A stretch of 64,000 bases of DNA from Paenibacillus sp. JDR-2 (GCF_000023585.1 NC_012914.1:644001-708000), one strand, 5' to 3'; numbered from the stretch's first letter, positions 52,645-61,235 are shown. Numbers and translations are program-made. Notes: generated from the letters alone by a model not told the origin.

Positions 52645-53124
52645 TTATTTGGAATTAATGCTCTCTTTGGTCTGCCGAGTTGGAGAAGACTGTTGAGCAA
52701 ACCGGTATGCGGCGCTTATTCCGACAAGAAGCAAGGCTCCGGCGAGCACAGGCGTGATTAGGAAGGACCAGCCTGCTCCGGCCAGAATCACGACCAGCGG
52801 ATCCGCGCCAGCCGGCGGATGAAGGGTCTTCGTTACCTGCATGAGCATGATCGACAGCGCAACACCCGCAGCCAAGGTCCAGGCATGCTGGCCAAATACA
52901 TGCAGCAATGTCAGCCCGGTGATTGTGCTGATAACGTGGCCTCCAACGACATTGCGGGGCTTTGCCAGCGGACTGTCCGGAAGGGCGAATACGATAACGC
53001 AGGAGGCGCCAAACGGGGCTATTAACAGCGCCAGACCGGTCGTATTCTCAAACAGGAATAAGATTAGGACGGCTGCGAAAGCACCTATAGCCGGCAATAA
53101 GAAGCGGAATAAACGGTAAAGCAT
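52645..53124 (-). CDS. HPP-family membrane protein
   Basis: A 159-residue protein with about four to five helices and the family signature TKTLHPPAGADPLVVILAG. Earlier ALLIAPFGASCVIVFALPDSPLAKPRNVVGGH also fits. Some HPP proteins transport nitrite in plastids and cyanobacteria; the substrate here is unknown. The ATG at 53124 has AAGGAG 12 bases upstream. It is divergent from a LysR regulator, its probable controller. Confidence 0.82.
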   Translation of the reverse strand: MLYRLFRFLLPAIGAFAAVLILFLFENTTGLALLIAPFGASCVIVFALPDSPLAKPRNVVGGHVISTITGLTLLHVFGQHAWTLAAGVALSIMLMQVTKTLHPPAGADPLVVILAGAGWSFLITPVLAGALLLVGISAAYRFAQQSSPTRQTKESINSK

Positions 53125-53244
53125 GAAGCACCAGCTCTCCTTTACGATCGAATGCTTCGATGGTATCATGTGTTTAACCATTTGAAAAATGAATATATAT
53201 GATGAATATCATTTCGAAATAAAATACCTAAAAGGCGGGATATC

Positions 53245-54105
53245 GTGCTTGATCAATGGGACGGAAGATCGCTCCGTACTTTCCTGACGGTAATGGAGGA
53301 GAAGAATTTCAGCCGGGCAGCCGATAAATTGGGTTACGTGCAATCTACCGTGACTACTCATATCGCACAGCTGGAGAAAGCAAGCGGCAAAAAACTGTTT
53401 GACCGGCTGCCAAGAGGAGTTGAGCCTACGGAAGCAGGAGCCGCGCTGGCCCGGTTTGCAAGGCAATTTGCCGCTTTAAGCCAAGCCTTGGAGGAGGATC
53501 TGCTTCGCACGGAGCAGCCGCGCGGGGTCTTGAAGGTCCGTGCTTTAGAAGCGTATTGCGTGACAAGACTGCCTGAGCTGCTTGCTTCTTACGCCGAGCA
53601 TTACCCGGAGGTTGAGCTTCAGCTCTCGACAGGCTTTATGGAGGATATGTGCGGCAGGGTCCTTGACCAGAAGGTTGATCTGGGCATTGTTCCCCGTGAC
53701 CCCGGGCATGAAGGTCTCGAATTTGTTCCGCTGGCCATTGAGGAATTAGTATGGGTAGGGGCGACGGAAGGTAGGGGAGGCACAAAGCAGGTATACATCA
53801 GCTACGGGAATGCCTGCTTGTACCACGAGCTTGGGGAATCGTCTCTCCGTGAAGCGGGATATGCCTTGCATGACCGCAGAAGCTTCCCAAGCGTGGAATT
53901 GATCAAGCGTATGGTTCAGTCGGGCTTTGGGATATCGTTATTGCCGAAGGTGAATGTAGAGGAGGAGCTGCGGGCTGGGAAGCTGATCGCTCTGGATTTC
54001 CCTGCGCCGGAGCCCGTTCATCAGGGGTTTATTCATTTGAAGGGCAAGCAGCTTCGTCCGGCTGCGGCGGCCTTTATGGACTGGGTCCGTGCGGGCTTGG
54101 CCTAA
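53245..54105 (+). CDS. LysR-family transcriptional regulator
   Basis: A 286-residue LTTR: HTH LRTFLTVMEEKNFSRAADKLGYVQSTVTTHIAQLEKASGKKLFDRLPRGVEPTEAG, then a substrate-binding fold with LKVRALEAYCVTRLPELLASY and SVELIKRMVQSGFGISLLPK. It starts at GTG after AAAAGGCGGG. The divergent HPP gene is the likely target. Confidence 0.88.
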   Translation: MLDQWDGRSLRTFLTVMEEKNFSRAADKLGYVQSTVTTHIAQLEKASGKKLFDRLPRGVEPTEAGAALARFARQFAALSQALEEDLLRTEQPRGVLKVRALEAYCVTRLPELLASYAEHYPEVELQLSTGFMEDMCGRVLDQKVDLGIVPRDPGHEGLEFVPLAIEELVWVGATEGRGGTKQVYISYGNACLYHELGESSLREAGYALHDRRSFPSVELIKRMVQSGFGISLLPKVNVEEELRAGKLIALDFPAPEPVHQGFIHLKGKQLRPAAAAFMDWVRAGLA

Positions 54106-54111
54106 ATTAAT

Positions 54112-54157
54112 AAAAGCCGTCTCCGGGAAGGCAATGCCTTCATCGGAAACGGCTTAT
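54112..54157. terminator. Bidirectional terminator
   Basis: AAGCCGT...ACGGCTT with an inner GAAGGCAATGCCTTC hairpin between the convergent LysR and SDR genes. Confidence 0.65.
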
Positions 54158-54169
54158 CGGGCAAGAATG

Positions 54170-54943
54170 TTATTGACGGTAGATAGGAGCGCCTAACGGA
54201 GCTCCATCGGCACCGCCGTCGACTTGAAGCTGGGCAGCCTGAACGAAGGAGGATTCGTCCGAAGCGAGGAAGAGCACGGCATTGGCGATTTCGTCAGGCT
54301 CGCCAAGCCGGTTAAGCGGAATGGAGCGGGAGAGACCGGCTTCCAGCTTCGCTATTTGCTCCGGTTCGGTTGCTTTCCAGATCGGGGTTTTCGTAGCACC
54401 CGGCACAACCGTGTTCACGCGGATGCCGCGCGGGGACAGCTCGGAGGCGAATACTCTGGCCATGCTGGTAACGGCTCCTTTGCTCGCCGCGTAAGCTGCC
54501 CGGGTTGCTCCGCCCGTAGTGGCAAGCACCGAGCCGACGAGAATAATGGAGGCGCCTGCTTGCAAATGCGGTACAGCGGCCTGCACCGTGAAAAAGACGC
54601 CGGTCACGTTTACCTTCAGAATCTGTTCGAAGTCTTCCAGCTTCGTATCGCCAAGCGGAGTGCCGCCGGAAATACCCGCATTCGCGAAGACGATGTCCAG
54701 CTTGCCGAAGCGTTCGATTGCTGCCGCAACCGCCTTTTCCGAGCCGGCCGGATCCGCAGCTTCCGCCTGTACGGCAACGGCATTTTCCGCGCCAAGCTCA
54801 TTTACCGCAGCCGTTAAAGATTCTTGATTGCGTCCCGTAATGACAACCTTTGCGCCTTCCTGAACAAATCGTTTCGCTGTTGCCAGCCCGATACCGCTGT
54901 TGCCACCCGTAATTAAAGCTACTTTACCGTTTAGTCTTGCCAT
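54170..54943 (-). CDS. Short-chain dehydrogenase/reductase
   Basis: A 257-residue classical SDR: cofactor motif TGGNSGIG, NAG at FANAGIS, catalytic serine in VGSVLATTGG, and YAASK (Tyr/Lys pair). RVNTVVPGATKTPI and the C-terminal LQVDGGADG are typical. Redox substrate unknown. AAAGGAG lies before the ATG at 54943. A palindromic site in its promoter (54979-54998) matches the sites upstream of the adjacent TetR gene, so that repressor probably controls it. Confidence 0.88.
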   Translation of the reverse strand: MARLNGKVALITGGNSGIGLATAKRFVQEGAKVVITGRNQESLTAAVNELGAENAVAVQAEAADPAGSEKAVAAAIERFGKLDIVFANAGISGGTPLGDTKLEDFEQILKVNVTGVFFTVQAAVPHLQAGASIILVGSVLATTGGATRAAYAASKGAVTSMARVFASELSPRGIRVNTVVPGATKTPIWKATEPEQIAKLEAGLSRSIPLNRLGEPDEIANAVLFLASDESSFVQAAQLQVDGGADGAPLGAPIYRQ

Positions 54944-54978
54944 TGCAATCACTGCTCCTTTTTATTTTATCTTTTAGT

Positions 54979-54998
54979 TTGAGAATGATCGTTCTAAA
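54979..54998. promoter_or_regulatory. TetR operator in the SDR promoter
   Basis: TTGAGAATGATCGTTCTAAA is a near-palindrome made of the half-sites seen at 55626 and 55659. Confidence 0.6.
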
Positions 54999-55012
54999 AT
55001 ATTCAAAAAAAT

Positions 55013-55588
55013 TTAGTCTAAAATAGACATTGTTGTAGCAATAACCTTTTTTAATTTCTCTGTATGGTTTTGCGTCTTTACCATGACCCGCAGCCCGATA
55101 AGCGCATTGTTGAGGTAAGGGGCTAGCAGCTCCGGATCAAGCGAGGCTGATAACTCCCCGGCTTGCTGGCCTTTAATAATCAGTTTGCGAAAAAGCTCTT
55201 CCGTACCGGACCAGCTTTGGTTAACGCATGTTTCCAGCTCGGGATCGTGCATGGCCAGCTCCACGGCGGTATTAACCATCAGGCAGCCTTTTGGCCGTTC
55301 CTCATTCTGAGCGATAGCGGCCTCCATGACGGAGCGGATGGCAGCTTTCGTTGACAGGGAGGACTGCGCCCGTTGTTCAATGGAGCTCCAGACGGTGTGG
55401 CTGTAATGTTTTAAGGCCATTAAATATAAGGCATGTTTATCGCCAAACGTATCATAAATGCTTCTTCTGTGAATGCCCATATGCTCAACAAGATCCTGTA
55501 TGGAGGTCTTCTCGTAGCCTTGCGTCCAGAACAGCTTCATTGCCTTCAGCAGGACGGCATCTATGTCAAATTCTTTGCTTCTGGCCAA
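55013..55588 (-). CDS. TetR-family repressor
   Basis: A 191-residue regulator: HTH FWTQGYEKTSIQDLVEHMGIHRRSIYDTFGDKHALYLMAL, then a helical ligand domain with a TetR_C-type MVNTAVELAMHDPELE. The TTG at 55588 has AAAGGAGG 10 bases upstream and is preferred over an ATG at 55624. Upstream lie two operator-like sites. Likely targets are itself and the SDR. Confidence 0.85.
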   Translation of the reverse strand: MARSKEFDIDAVLLKAMKLFWTQGYEKTSIQDLVEHMGIHRRSIYDTFGDKHALYLMALKHYSHTVWSSIEQRAQSSLSTKAAIRSVMEAAIAQNEERPKGCLMVNTAVELAMHDPELETCVNQSWSGTEELFRKLIIKGQQAGELSASLDPELLAPYLNNALIGLRVMVKTQNHTEKLKKVIATTMSILD

Positions 55589-55625
55589 ATGTTCACGGCC
55601 TCCTTTCTGAACACAGCTTATCATA

Positions 55626-55670
55626 TTGAGAACGATCGGTAAAGAATTATTTTTTACTGATCGTTCTCAA
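55626..55670. promoter_or_regulatory. Paired TetR operators (18-bp inverted repeat)
   Basis: TTGAGAACGATCGGTAAA (55626-55643) and TTTACTGATCGTTCTCAA (55653-55670) are inverted copies with one mismatch. Confidence 0.65.
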
Positions 55671-55693
55671 AAACCCGGCGGATTATTTTTTTT

Positions 55694-55757
55694 AAAATTA
55701 GTTGCAATAGCATTATATTTCGCGTATGATGATATCAAAATTAGTTGCAATAGCATT
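55694..55757. repeat. 21-bp direct repeat over the MarR/VOC promoter
   Basis: The 21-base unit AAAATTAGTTGCAATAGCAT(T) occurs at 55694-55714 and 55737-55757. The first copy overlaps the -35 element, the second lies past the -10, a natural layout for autorepression. Confidence 0.65.
55702..55730 (+). promoter_or_regulatory. Promoter of the MarR-VOC operon
   Basis: TTGCAA (55702-55707), 17 bases, TATGAT (55725-55730). Confidence 0.55.
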
Positions 55758-55778
55758 CTATGTAAAGGGGGATTTAAC

Positions 55779-56243
55779 CTGAGTGAACATTGGAATAACA
55801 AACAGGAGAATGAACCGGAATCCCATGGCCAGTTCATTTCGGCGATTTACCGGCATATGCAGGTCTTAATTTCGGCTGAACTGGCACCATACCGCATCGG
55901 AAGCGGGCAGTATATTTTCCTGATGGCGATTGCGTCCAGGCAGCCTATTACCCAGAAGGTTTTAAGCGAGAAGCTGCTTATCGACAAGACAACAACAGCA
56001 AAAGCGATTGCCAAGCTGGAGGCGGAAGGATACGTGCGAAGGGAGCCTGACCCGGCCGATAACCGCTACCATCTGCTCTATCTGACGGAAGCCGGACATG
56101 AAGTCGTGCCGAAGGTGCAAGAGGCTCTGTACCGGGTTAAGAGCAAGACCCGGAAAGGAATTAGCGATGGGGATTACGGCTTGCTGTTAACGCTGTTAAA
56201 GACCGTGCTTCATAATTTAACGGATACAGGGGAGGATAATTAA
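55779..56243 (+). CDS. MarR-family regulator with apparent CTG start
   Basis: A winged-helix protein of about 154 residues: YIFLMAIASRQPITQKVLSEKLLIDKTTTAKAIAKLEAEGYVRREPDPADNRYHLLYLTEAGHEV. Its reading frame has no ATG, GTG or TTG between 55626 and MQVLIS (55857), which would remove the first dimerisation helix. A CTG at 55779 lies 7 bases after AAAGGGGG and gives a normal family N-terminus, LSEHWNNKQ. The upstream 55626 frame runs through operators and the promoter and is not credible. It precedes a VOC gene by 1 base. Confidence 0.8.
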   Translation: MSEHWNNKQENEPESHGQFISAIYRHMQVLISAELAPYRIGSGQYIFLMAIASRQPITQKVLSEKLLIDKTTTAKAIAKLEAEGYVRREPDPADNRYHLLYLTEAGHEVVPKVQEALYRVKSKTRKGISDGDYGLLLTLLKTVLHNLTDTGEDN

Positions 56244-56244
56244 T

Positions 56245-56610
56245 ATGATCGCTCAACCTTTTATCGCGGTGGAGAACTGTAAAGAGGAAATCCGGTATTA
56301 TCAGAAGGTGTTTGGCGGCGAGGTCGTTATTTTGCGCCAGCAGGGCGACACCGTTCTGAATGCGGATCTGCTTGTGGAGGGGACAACGATTAAGTTCGCG
56401 GATATTCAAGCTGCAAAGCCGCTTGCAAAAGGCGACTATGTCAGGGTGTTCCTTAAGATTGACACGGAAGAAGCGTTCAGGCGGATCTACGGGGAGTTTG
56501 CGCAAAGCGGAACCGTTCTTACGGAGATGTACGAGGCTCCGTTTAACGGTTTGCTGGCAATCGTGAACGACCGGAACGGCGTGTGCTGGGTGCTGTCTTA
56601 CTATAGATAA
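56245..56610 (+). CDS. VOC-superfamily (PhnB/glyoxalase-like) protein
   Basis: A 121-residue protein with the two-module betaalphabetabetabeta pattern: PFIAVENCKEEIRYYQKVFGGEVVILRQQGD, then RVFLKIDTEEAFRRIYGEFAQSGTV and LLAIVNDRNGVCWVLSYY. It matches PhnB-type members with no sure enzymatic role. It lies 1 base after the MarR gene and is its probable target. Confidence 0.82.
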   Translation: MIAQPFIAVENCKEEIRYYQKVFGGEVVILRQQGDTVLNADLLVEGTTIKFADIQAAKPLAKGDYVRVFLKIDTEEAFRRIYGEFAQSGTVLTEMYEAPFNGLLAIVNDRNGVCWVLSYYR

Positions 56611-56621
56611 AAAAAGATAAA

Positions 56622-56656
56622 AAACAACGGTGCAGGAAATCCTGCACCGTTTGTTT
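56622..56656. terminator. Bidirectional terminator
   Basis: ACGGTGCAGGA and TCCTGCACCGT form a perfect stem with AAAAA/TTTGTTT flanks between the VOC and SLH genes. Confidence 0.85.
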
Positions 56657-56663
56657 GAATGGC

Positions 56664-57647
56664 TTACAAAGGTATGCACATTGGCGGAATGTCCATCGGA
56701 TTCGGACAAGTAACCGGTATTGTCGGAATCGGCGGCGTAGGGACTGTCGGAATCGAAGGTATCGGCGTCGGTGGTGTTTCAACCGGTGGCGACGGTATTT
56801 CAGGCGTTGTTGTAGGCGATTCCTCAGGCGTTGCGGTTGGTTCTTCTGGAGAATAAGTTGGCTCCTCTGGAGAGTTAGTCGGCTCTTCTGGGGAGTAGCT
56901 TGGTTCTTCAGGCGTTGCGGTAGGTTGTTCCGGCGTCACGCTCGGCTGCGGAGTTGACGGAGTCGACGTATGCACCGGCGTTGGTGTTGGCGTCGGCGTT
57001 GGAGTAGCCGGCGGTACGTATTGCTGCTTGGCTTCATACGCGCTCGTCAGAAGCAAGTCGCGCGTAGCGTTGGTTTGTCCGCCAAACTTTCCGTCCGCGC
57101 CGTTACTCAACAGCTTTAATTCGAGGGCAAGCGATACGTAACCTTGCGCCCAATCGGAGACGGTCGTATCCGATCCCGTTTTTGTTTTGGCGTCATCGTT
57201 TTTATCAAGAACTCTCACCAGGAAGGTTGCCAGCTGTTCTTTGGTCACCTTTCCCGCAGGATCGTAAACTCCAGCTCCATAGCCCTCCGTTACTCCTGCA
57301 TTTTTCAACGCTTCGATGTATGGAAGAGCATAACCGTTGGCGGCATCATCGGCCGTCACATCCTTGAAGCTGGACGTCTTCAGCGATTCGTCCGTTTTGA
57401 GCCCCATAATCAGCGAGGCTACCTTCGCGAACTGGGCTCTGTTCATTTCCTCCTTCAGACCAAAGGTCGTGTCGGAGACACCGTCGAAGATTCCCGCGCT
57501 GATCATGGCGTCAAACTTGGCTTTTGTTGCCGCGTCCAGGTCCTTCAAGTCCGTGAAATCAGCGGAGGTCTTACTGTTGGCAAAGCTTAAAGAAGCGTAT
57601 GAGCAGAGAAGTATAACTAAAGCAATGCCTGCGATTTTCTTTTTCAT
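56664..57647 (-). CDS. S-layer homology protein with Pro/Thr/Glu-rich tail
   Basis: This 327-residue secreted protein has a signal peptide (MKKKIAGIALVILLCSYASLSFA). Three SLH-type modules follow (about 28-205), with LDAATKAKFDAMISAGIFDGVSDTTFG, ALPYIEALKNAGVTEGYG and WAQGYVSLALELKLLSNGADGKFG. SLH domains bind secondary cell wall polymer. The tail (about 215-327) is low complexity: TPTPTP, then EEPTYSPEEPT-like 8-residue repeats, then proline-rich sequence, ending with two cysteines (TCPNPMDIPPMC). The second ATG is chosen because GGGAAGG is correctly spaced to it. Confidence 0.82.
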   Translation of the reverse strand: MKKKIAGIALVILLCSYASLSFANSKTSADFTDLKDLDAATKAKFDAMISAGIFDGVSDTTFGLKEEMNRAQFAKVASLIMGLKTDESLKTSSFKDVTADDAANGYALPYIEALKNAGVTEGYGAGVYDPAGKVTKEQLATFLVRVLDKNDDAKTKTGSDTTVSDWAQGYVSLALELKLLSNGADGKFGGQTNATRDLLLTSAYEAKQQYVPPATPTPTPTPTPVHTSTPSTPQPSVTPEQPTATPEEPSYSPEEPTNSPEEPTYSPEEPTATPEESPTTTPEIPSPPVETPPTPIPSIPTVPTPPIPTIPVTCPNPMDIPPMCIPL

Positions 57648-57778
57648 CTTTATCATTCCTTCCCCTTAGAATGCAATCCTTGTCGTACTGACAATCCATT
57701 GCAAAACCCCGTCTTCCAGGTTCATACTGTTTATATCGGCATTCATTTGTATTTCTTGGATAGGGGAGGAAGTCAATT

Positions 57779-58654
57779 TTGAAAAATTATGAGGCGAAAT
57801 GCCTGCTGGAGGCGCGAAATGAGCTGGGGGAAGGCCCGGTATGGGATGACCGGCTGCAGGAGCTGTTATGGGTGGATATCGAAGGCCGTCAATTACACCG
57901 TTACCGTCCAAACGACGGAAGAAAGCTCCGGATCCAGACGGAGACAATGATCAGCGCGGCGGTTCCGGCAGAGGATGGCACATGGTTAATCGCGCTGGCG
58001 GACGGCTTTTACCGGTTGAATCTGGAGTCAGGCGATATATCCTTGATTGCCCGCACGGAGGAAGAGACGGCGACGAACCGGCTGAATGACGGCAAATGCG
58101 ATCCGGCGGGCCGGTTCTGGGCTGGGACCATGATCTCCACGAGGAAACGGAACGGTCATCTCTACGTTCTGGAGGACGGCAAGTTATCGAAACGGTTAAG
58201 CGGGATTGGCTGCTCCAACGGGCTGGCCTGGACGGCAGACGGAACGGTAATGTACTACATCGATACCTTCGAGAATGAGGTATACGCCTTTGATTACGAC
58301 ACTGCCAGCGGACAGATCGCTAATCGGCGGATTGTGATCCGATTCCCGGAGGGGGAAGGCAGTCCGGATGGCATGAGCATCGATTCGGAAGGGATGCTGT
58401 GGATTGGACATTGGGGAGGCTGGCAGATCGGGAGATGGAACCCGTTAACCGGCGAAAAGCTCGCCACGATCCCGATTCCCGTCCGGAATGTCACTTCTTG
58501 CGCGTTTGGCGGCGAGAATCTGGACGAGCTGTACATTACGACAGCCAGAATCGGCAATGACGAGGAGCAGCTTAAGGAGCAGCCTCTCGCCGGAGCTATT
58601 TTCCGGGTCAAGCTGGACGTTAAGGGATTGCCCGTACAGCGGGCGAGAGGATAG
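57779..58654 (+). CDS. SMP-30/gluconolactonase-like (LRE) family protein
   Basis: A 291-residue six-bladed propeller: metal-binding glutamate in NELGEGPVWDD, NRLNDGKCDPAGRFWAGTM, SNGLAWTADGTVMYYIDT and SPDGMSIDSEGMLWIGHWGG. Family members hydrolyse sugar lactones such as gluconolactone. It starts at TTG 9 bases after GGGGAGG. It is monocistronic, divergent from the SLH gene. Confidence 0.87.
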   Translation: MKNYEAKCLLEARNELGEGPVWDDRLQELLWVDIEGRQLHRYRPNDGRKLRIQTETMISAAVPAEDGTWLIALADGFYRLNLESGDISLIARTEEETATNRLNDGKCDPAGRFWAGTMISTRKRNGHLYVLEDGKLSKRLSGIGCSNGLAWTADGTVMYYIDTFENEVYAFDYDTASGQIANRRIVIRFPEGEGSPDGMSIDSEGMLWIGHWGGWQIGRWNPLTGEKLATIPIPVRNVTSCAFGGENLDELYITTARIGNDEEQLKEQPLAGAIFRVKLDVKGLPVQRARG

Positions 58655-58680
58655 CTTGGGAGAAAGGCATGAAAATAGAT

Positions 58681-58722
58681 AAAAGCCGGGAGACTCCGAT
58701 AAGGAGGCATCCCGGCTTTTTT
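58681..58722. terminator. Bidirectional terminator
   Basis: AAAAGCCGGGA and TCCCGGCTTTTTT with an inner CTCC/GGAG stem. Confidence 0.85.
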
Positions 58723-59401
58723 AACTCAATAGATTCGCATGGTTATAAGCGATACCGCAGGAGCACCGGCTGGTGCCGAACATCGCGTTGTACGAAGGCG
58801 GGAATTCCGTGTTAATCCGTATGACCTGCTCGGCGAACTCTTCGGAGCTCTTCGGTACCGGACTAAGCGAATCGGCCTTTGCCTGCGTATCGATATGCGC
58901 GCCTGGCGGAACAAACCGGTTAGCCGGGATCCTTACCCCGTTTGTCACAATCGCGTCCATCGAGACATAAGAGCCGCGTCCCACCTCCGCATTAAAGACA
59001 ATCGCCTTGAAGCTTACGAACACATCATCCTCGATCAGGCAAGGACCGTGGATAATAGCCCCGTGCGCAACGGAGACTCTTTTGCCAATAAAGACGGAGT
59101 AGCTTTTACCGCATGCTTCAACGCTTTGATTAGCCAATCCGTGCAAAATAACGCCGTCCTGAATATTCGAATTCGAGCCGATGAGAAACGGGGTTCCTTC
59201 GTCGGCCCGAAGGGCGGCACTGGGGGCAACATACACATTGTCGCAGATGCGTACATCGCCAATCACGCTCGTAAACGGACTTACGTAAGCGGTAGGACGG
59301 ATATAGGGAAACCGCTCTAAGGGATTAACGGACGTAACGGGATTAGGGCTGATAAACCGCGCGAATAGATTAACAGGGCCTATTGGAAGATGGGAACCCA
59401 T
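58721..59401 (-). CDS. Gamma-class carbonic anhydrase, CamH-like
   Basis: A 226-residue left-handed beta-helix protein. Three histidines, H87 (VILHG), H113 (VAHG) and H118 (IIHGP), have the spacing of the Cam/CamH zinc site; R65 and Q81 match other active-site residues. It lacks a signal peptide and the acidic loop of Cam, fitting the CamH branch that interconverts carbon dioxide and bicarbonate. A C-terminal extension ends in FGTSRCSCGIAYNHANLLS. It follows the lipid-type operon on the same strand after an 84-base gap, so it may be separate. Confidence 0.83.
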   Translation of the reverse strand: MGSHLPIGPVNLFARFISPNPVTSVNPLERFPYIRPTAYVSPFTSVIGDVRICDNVYVAPSAALRADEGTPFLIGSNSNIQDGVILHGLANQSVEACGKSYSVFIGKRVSVAHGAIIHGPCLIEDDVFVSFKAIVFNAEVGRGSYVSMDAIVTNGVRIPANRFVPPGAHIDTQAKADSLSPVPKSSEEFAEQVIRINTEFPPSYNAMFGTSRCSCGIAYNHANLLS

Positions 59402-59485
59402 GTCATAGTCTCCTTGTGACCGAATAGGGAAAGCTCTTCTATTAAGCTATTCCGCCAATAGGCAATTGTCACAGGGAATTATCTC

Positions 59486-59809
59486 TTAAAGCGAGAGATT
59501 GCCGCTGACCAGAAGGCCGAAGCAAGCCGCATTCACCAGAAACGTAATGCCTGCGCCGATCAGCAGGCCCTGAACGATGCCGGTTTTTTTATTAAACACC
59601 AATATAGCCGGAAGCAGATAGACAAGCTGAGCAATGCTGATAAAGAAGAAGCCGATCGGGAAAAGAAACAGCAGGCAATGCAGCACGGCCAAAATTCCGA
59701 TACCCAGAAATACGTGCTTCACATGGTGAGGCGATTTTTCGTAAGGCGATTTGTTTGGGCTTCCCGGTAGCCGGTTATCTCCGTTATCCCCGTTATTGAC
59801 TCCAGTCAT
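59486..59809 (-). CDS. Small three-helix membrane protein in the radical SAM operon
   Basis: A 107-residue protein with a polar start (NNGDNGDNRLPGSPNKSPYEK) and three helices from about residue 30: HVFLGIGILAVLHCLLFLF, FFISIAQLVYLLPAILVF and GLLIGAGITFLVNAACFGLLV. Its start overlaps the radical SAM gene by 17 bases, which points to coupled translation. I recognise no family. The context makes a role as membrane partner of the radical SAM protein or a lipid carrier possible; that is inference. Confidence 0.65.
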   Translation of the reverse strand: MTGVNNGDNGDNRLPGSPNKSPYEKSPHHVKHVFLGIGILAVLHCLLFLFPIGFFFISIAQLVYLLPAILVFNKKTGIVQGLLIGAGITFLVNAACFGLLVSGNLSL

Positions 59810-61235
59810 AGACCTTCCCTCCCGGACGCATATCGAATTCCTCTCTCAGCTCGGCTAGCTTCTTCTCCTGCTCTTCCGTGCGATAGAACATATTGTAGGT
59901 GTCAAACGGAATGATTCTGCCGTCCGGATGCGCGATATGCACGCAGGATTTCTTGACCGAACGCACATCGAAGTTGTACGGATCCAGAAACTGCATGATG
60001 ATGACGCGGAACACATTGTCGTAGCTGATATGCTCGGGCACGGAAACGAGCGGCAGGCAGCACAGCAGGCTCTTCAGCGATAAAGCCGAGGAAGCAGGCG
60101 AATGGGCCGTCGAGAACAGCTCGAAGATTCGCGACTTCAGCGTTTCGTCCTGCTCGAACACGATGGTATTGCGGCCGCCGTCCAGCAGAATTTGAGGATC
60201 GATTAACCCGGTTAACGGTATTACCCCTTCTCCAAGCTTTAACGCATAGCCCATCGCAAGGCAATCCGGGTGGCAAGGCACCGGAATGACATCCTCCGCA
60301 CGGAAAATGCCCGATTGATCAATAATGCCCTGCCGTACCTCGCTAAGCGTAAGGCGGTCCTTGGCAGGGTCGAACTCTTCCAGTCTTCCTGCTGCCTGGA
60401 TCGGCTGGAACGTTACGCCGCGCACGGCGCGCTGCTTCAGGCCGAACTGGATAATATCTCCTATCTCGTGATCGTTCAGGCCTTTCTTGAGCGTAACAAC
60501 CAGCGTTGTCGAAATGTTGAACTCGTTTAAATGCTCCAGCGCTCTGCGCCGCACATCGCGAAGGTCCACGCCGCGCAGCTCCCGGAGCGTCTCTTCCTCG
60601 AAGCTGTCGAACTGCAGATAGATTTCGAAGCCCGGCATATATTGGGCCAGCCGTTCGGCGAACTTCCTGTCCTGGGCGATCCGCAGACCGTTGGTGTTCA
60701 CCATGACATGCTTGATGGGCTTGCTCTTCACCAGATCCAATATTTCGAAAAACTGCGGGTGAATCGTAGGCTCGCCGCCGCTGATCTGCACGATATCCGG
60801 CTCGCCTTCGTTGCGGACGATCGCATCCAGCATGAACTCGATCTGTTCAAGCGAACGATAGGAGCCCGCATGCGGGGAGGACTCCGCGTAGCAGATCGGG
60901 CACTGCAGGTTGCAGCGCTCGGTAATCTCGAGCAGCGTCAGGCAGCTGTGCTGCTCATGATCGGGGCATAGCCCGCAGTCGTAGGGACAGCCGTAGCGGA
61001 TCGGAGTGTTCCATACCTCCGGCATTTCCGCGGGCTTCAGAAACTCCCGGCACTTTTTGTAATACTCGGCATCGCTTGCGATTAGCACCTTTTCGCGGCC
61101 GTGCTGTCCGCAATATTTCAGAAGGAATACCTGATTGTCCTCAATAATCACTTTCGCTTCAACCTTGCGCAGGCATTTGGAGCATACGCTGTTAGTCAGC
61201 TCGTAGAAAATATAAGGTCTGTTTTTGGTTGTCAT
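59793..61235 (-). CDS. Radical SAM protein of the MJ0619/tetraether-lipid-synthase (Tes) type
   Basis: A 480-residue protein with four cysteine groups. C18, C21, C42 and C62 look like a rubredoxin-type metal site. C83, C87, C90 and C98 (GCPYDCGLCPDHEQHSC) suggest an auxiliary cluster. The radical SAM motif CNLQCPIC is C108/C112/C115, with GGEP at 153-156. C321, C325 (PCHPDC), C392/C393 and C431 near DGRIIPFDTYN mark a C-terminal cluster. This order matches archaeal MJ0619 (tetraether lipid synthase), which joins lipid tails through radical chemistry. The bacterial substrate is unknown. It is 2 bases after the Lgt-like gene. Confidence 0.8.
   Translation of the reverse strand: MTTKNRPYIFYELTNSVCSKCLRKVEAKVIIEDNQVFLLKYCGQHGREKVLIASDAEYYKKCREFLKPAEMPEVWNTPIRYGCPYDCGLCPDHEQHSCLTLLEITERCNLQCPICYAESSPHAGSYRSLEQIEFMLDAIVRNEGEPDIVQISGGEPTIHPQFFEILDLVKSKPIKHVMVNTNGLRIAQDRKFAERLAQYMPGFEIYLQFDSFEEETLRELRGVDLRDVRRRALEHLNEFNISTTLVVTLKKGLNDHEIGDIIQFGLKQRAVRGVTFQPIQAAGRLEEFDPAKDRLTLSEVRQGIIDQSGIFRAEDVIPVPCHPDCLAMGYALKLGEGVIPLTGLIDPQILLDGGRNTIVFEQDETLKSRIFELFSTAHSPASSALSLKSLLCCLPLVSVPEHISYDNVFRVIIMQFLDPYNFDVRSVKKSCVHIAHPDGRIIPFDTYNMFYRTEEQEKKLAELREEFDMRPGGKVYDWSQ

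Noticed and set aside
55626-55778. Upstream extension of the MarR protein from 55626
   Set aside because: This frame crosses the TetR operators, the promoter and a 21-bp direct repeat, so it is regulatory DNA.
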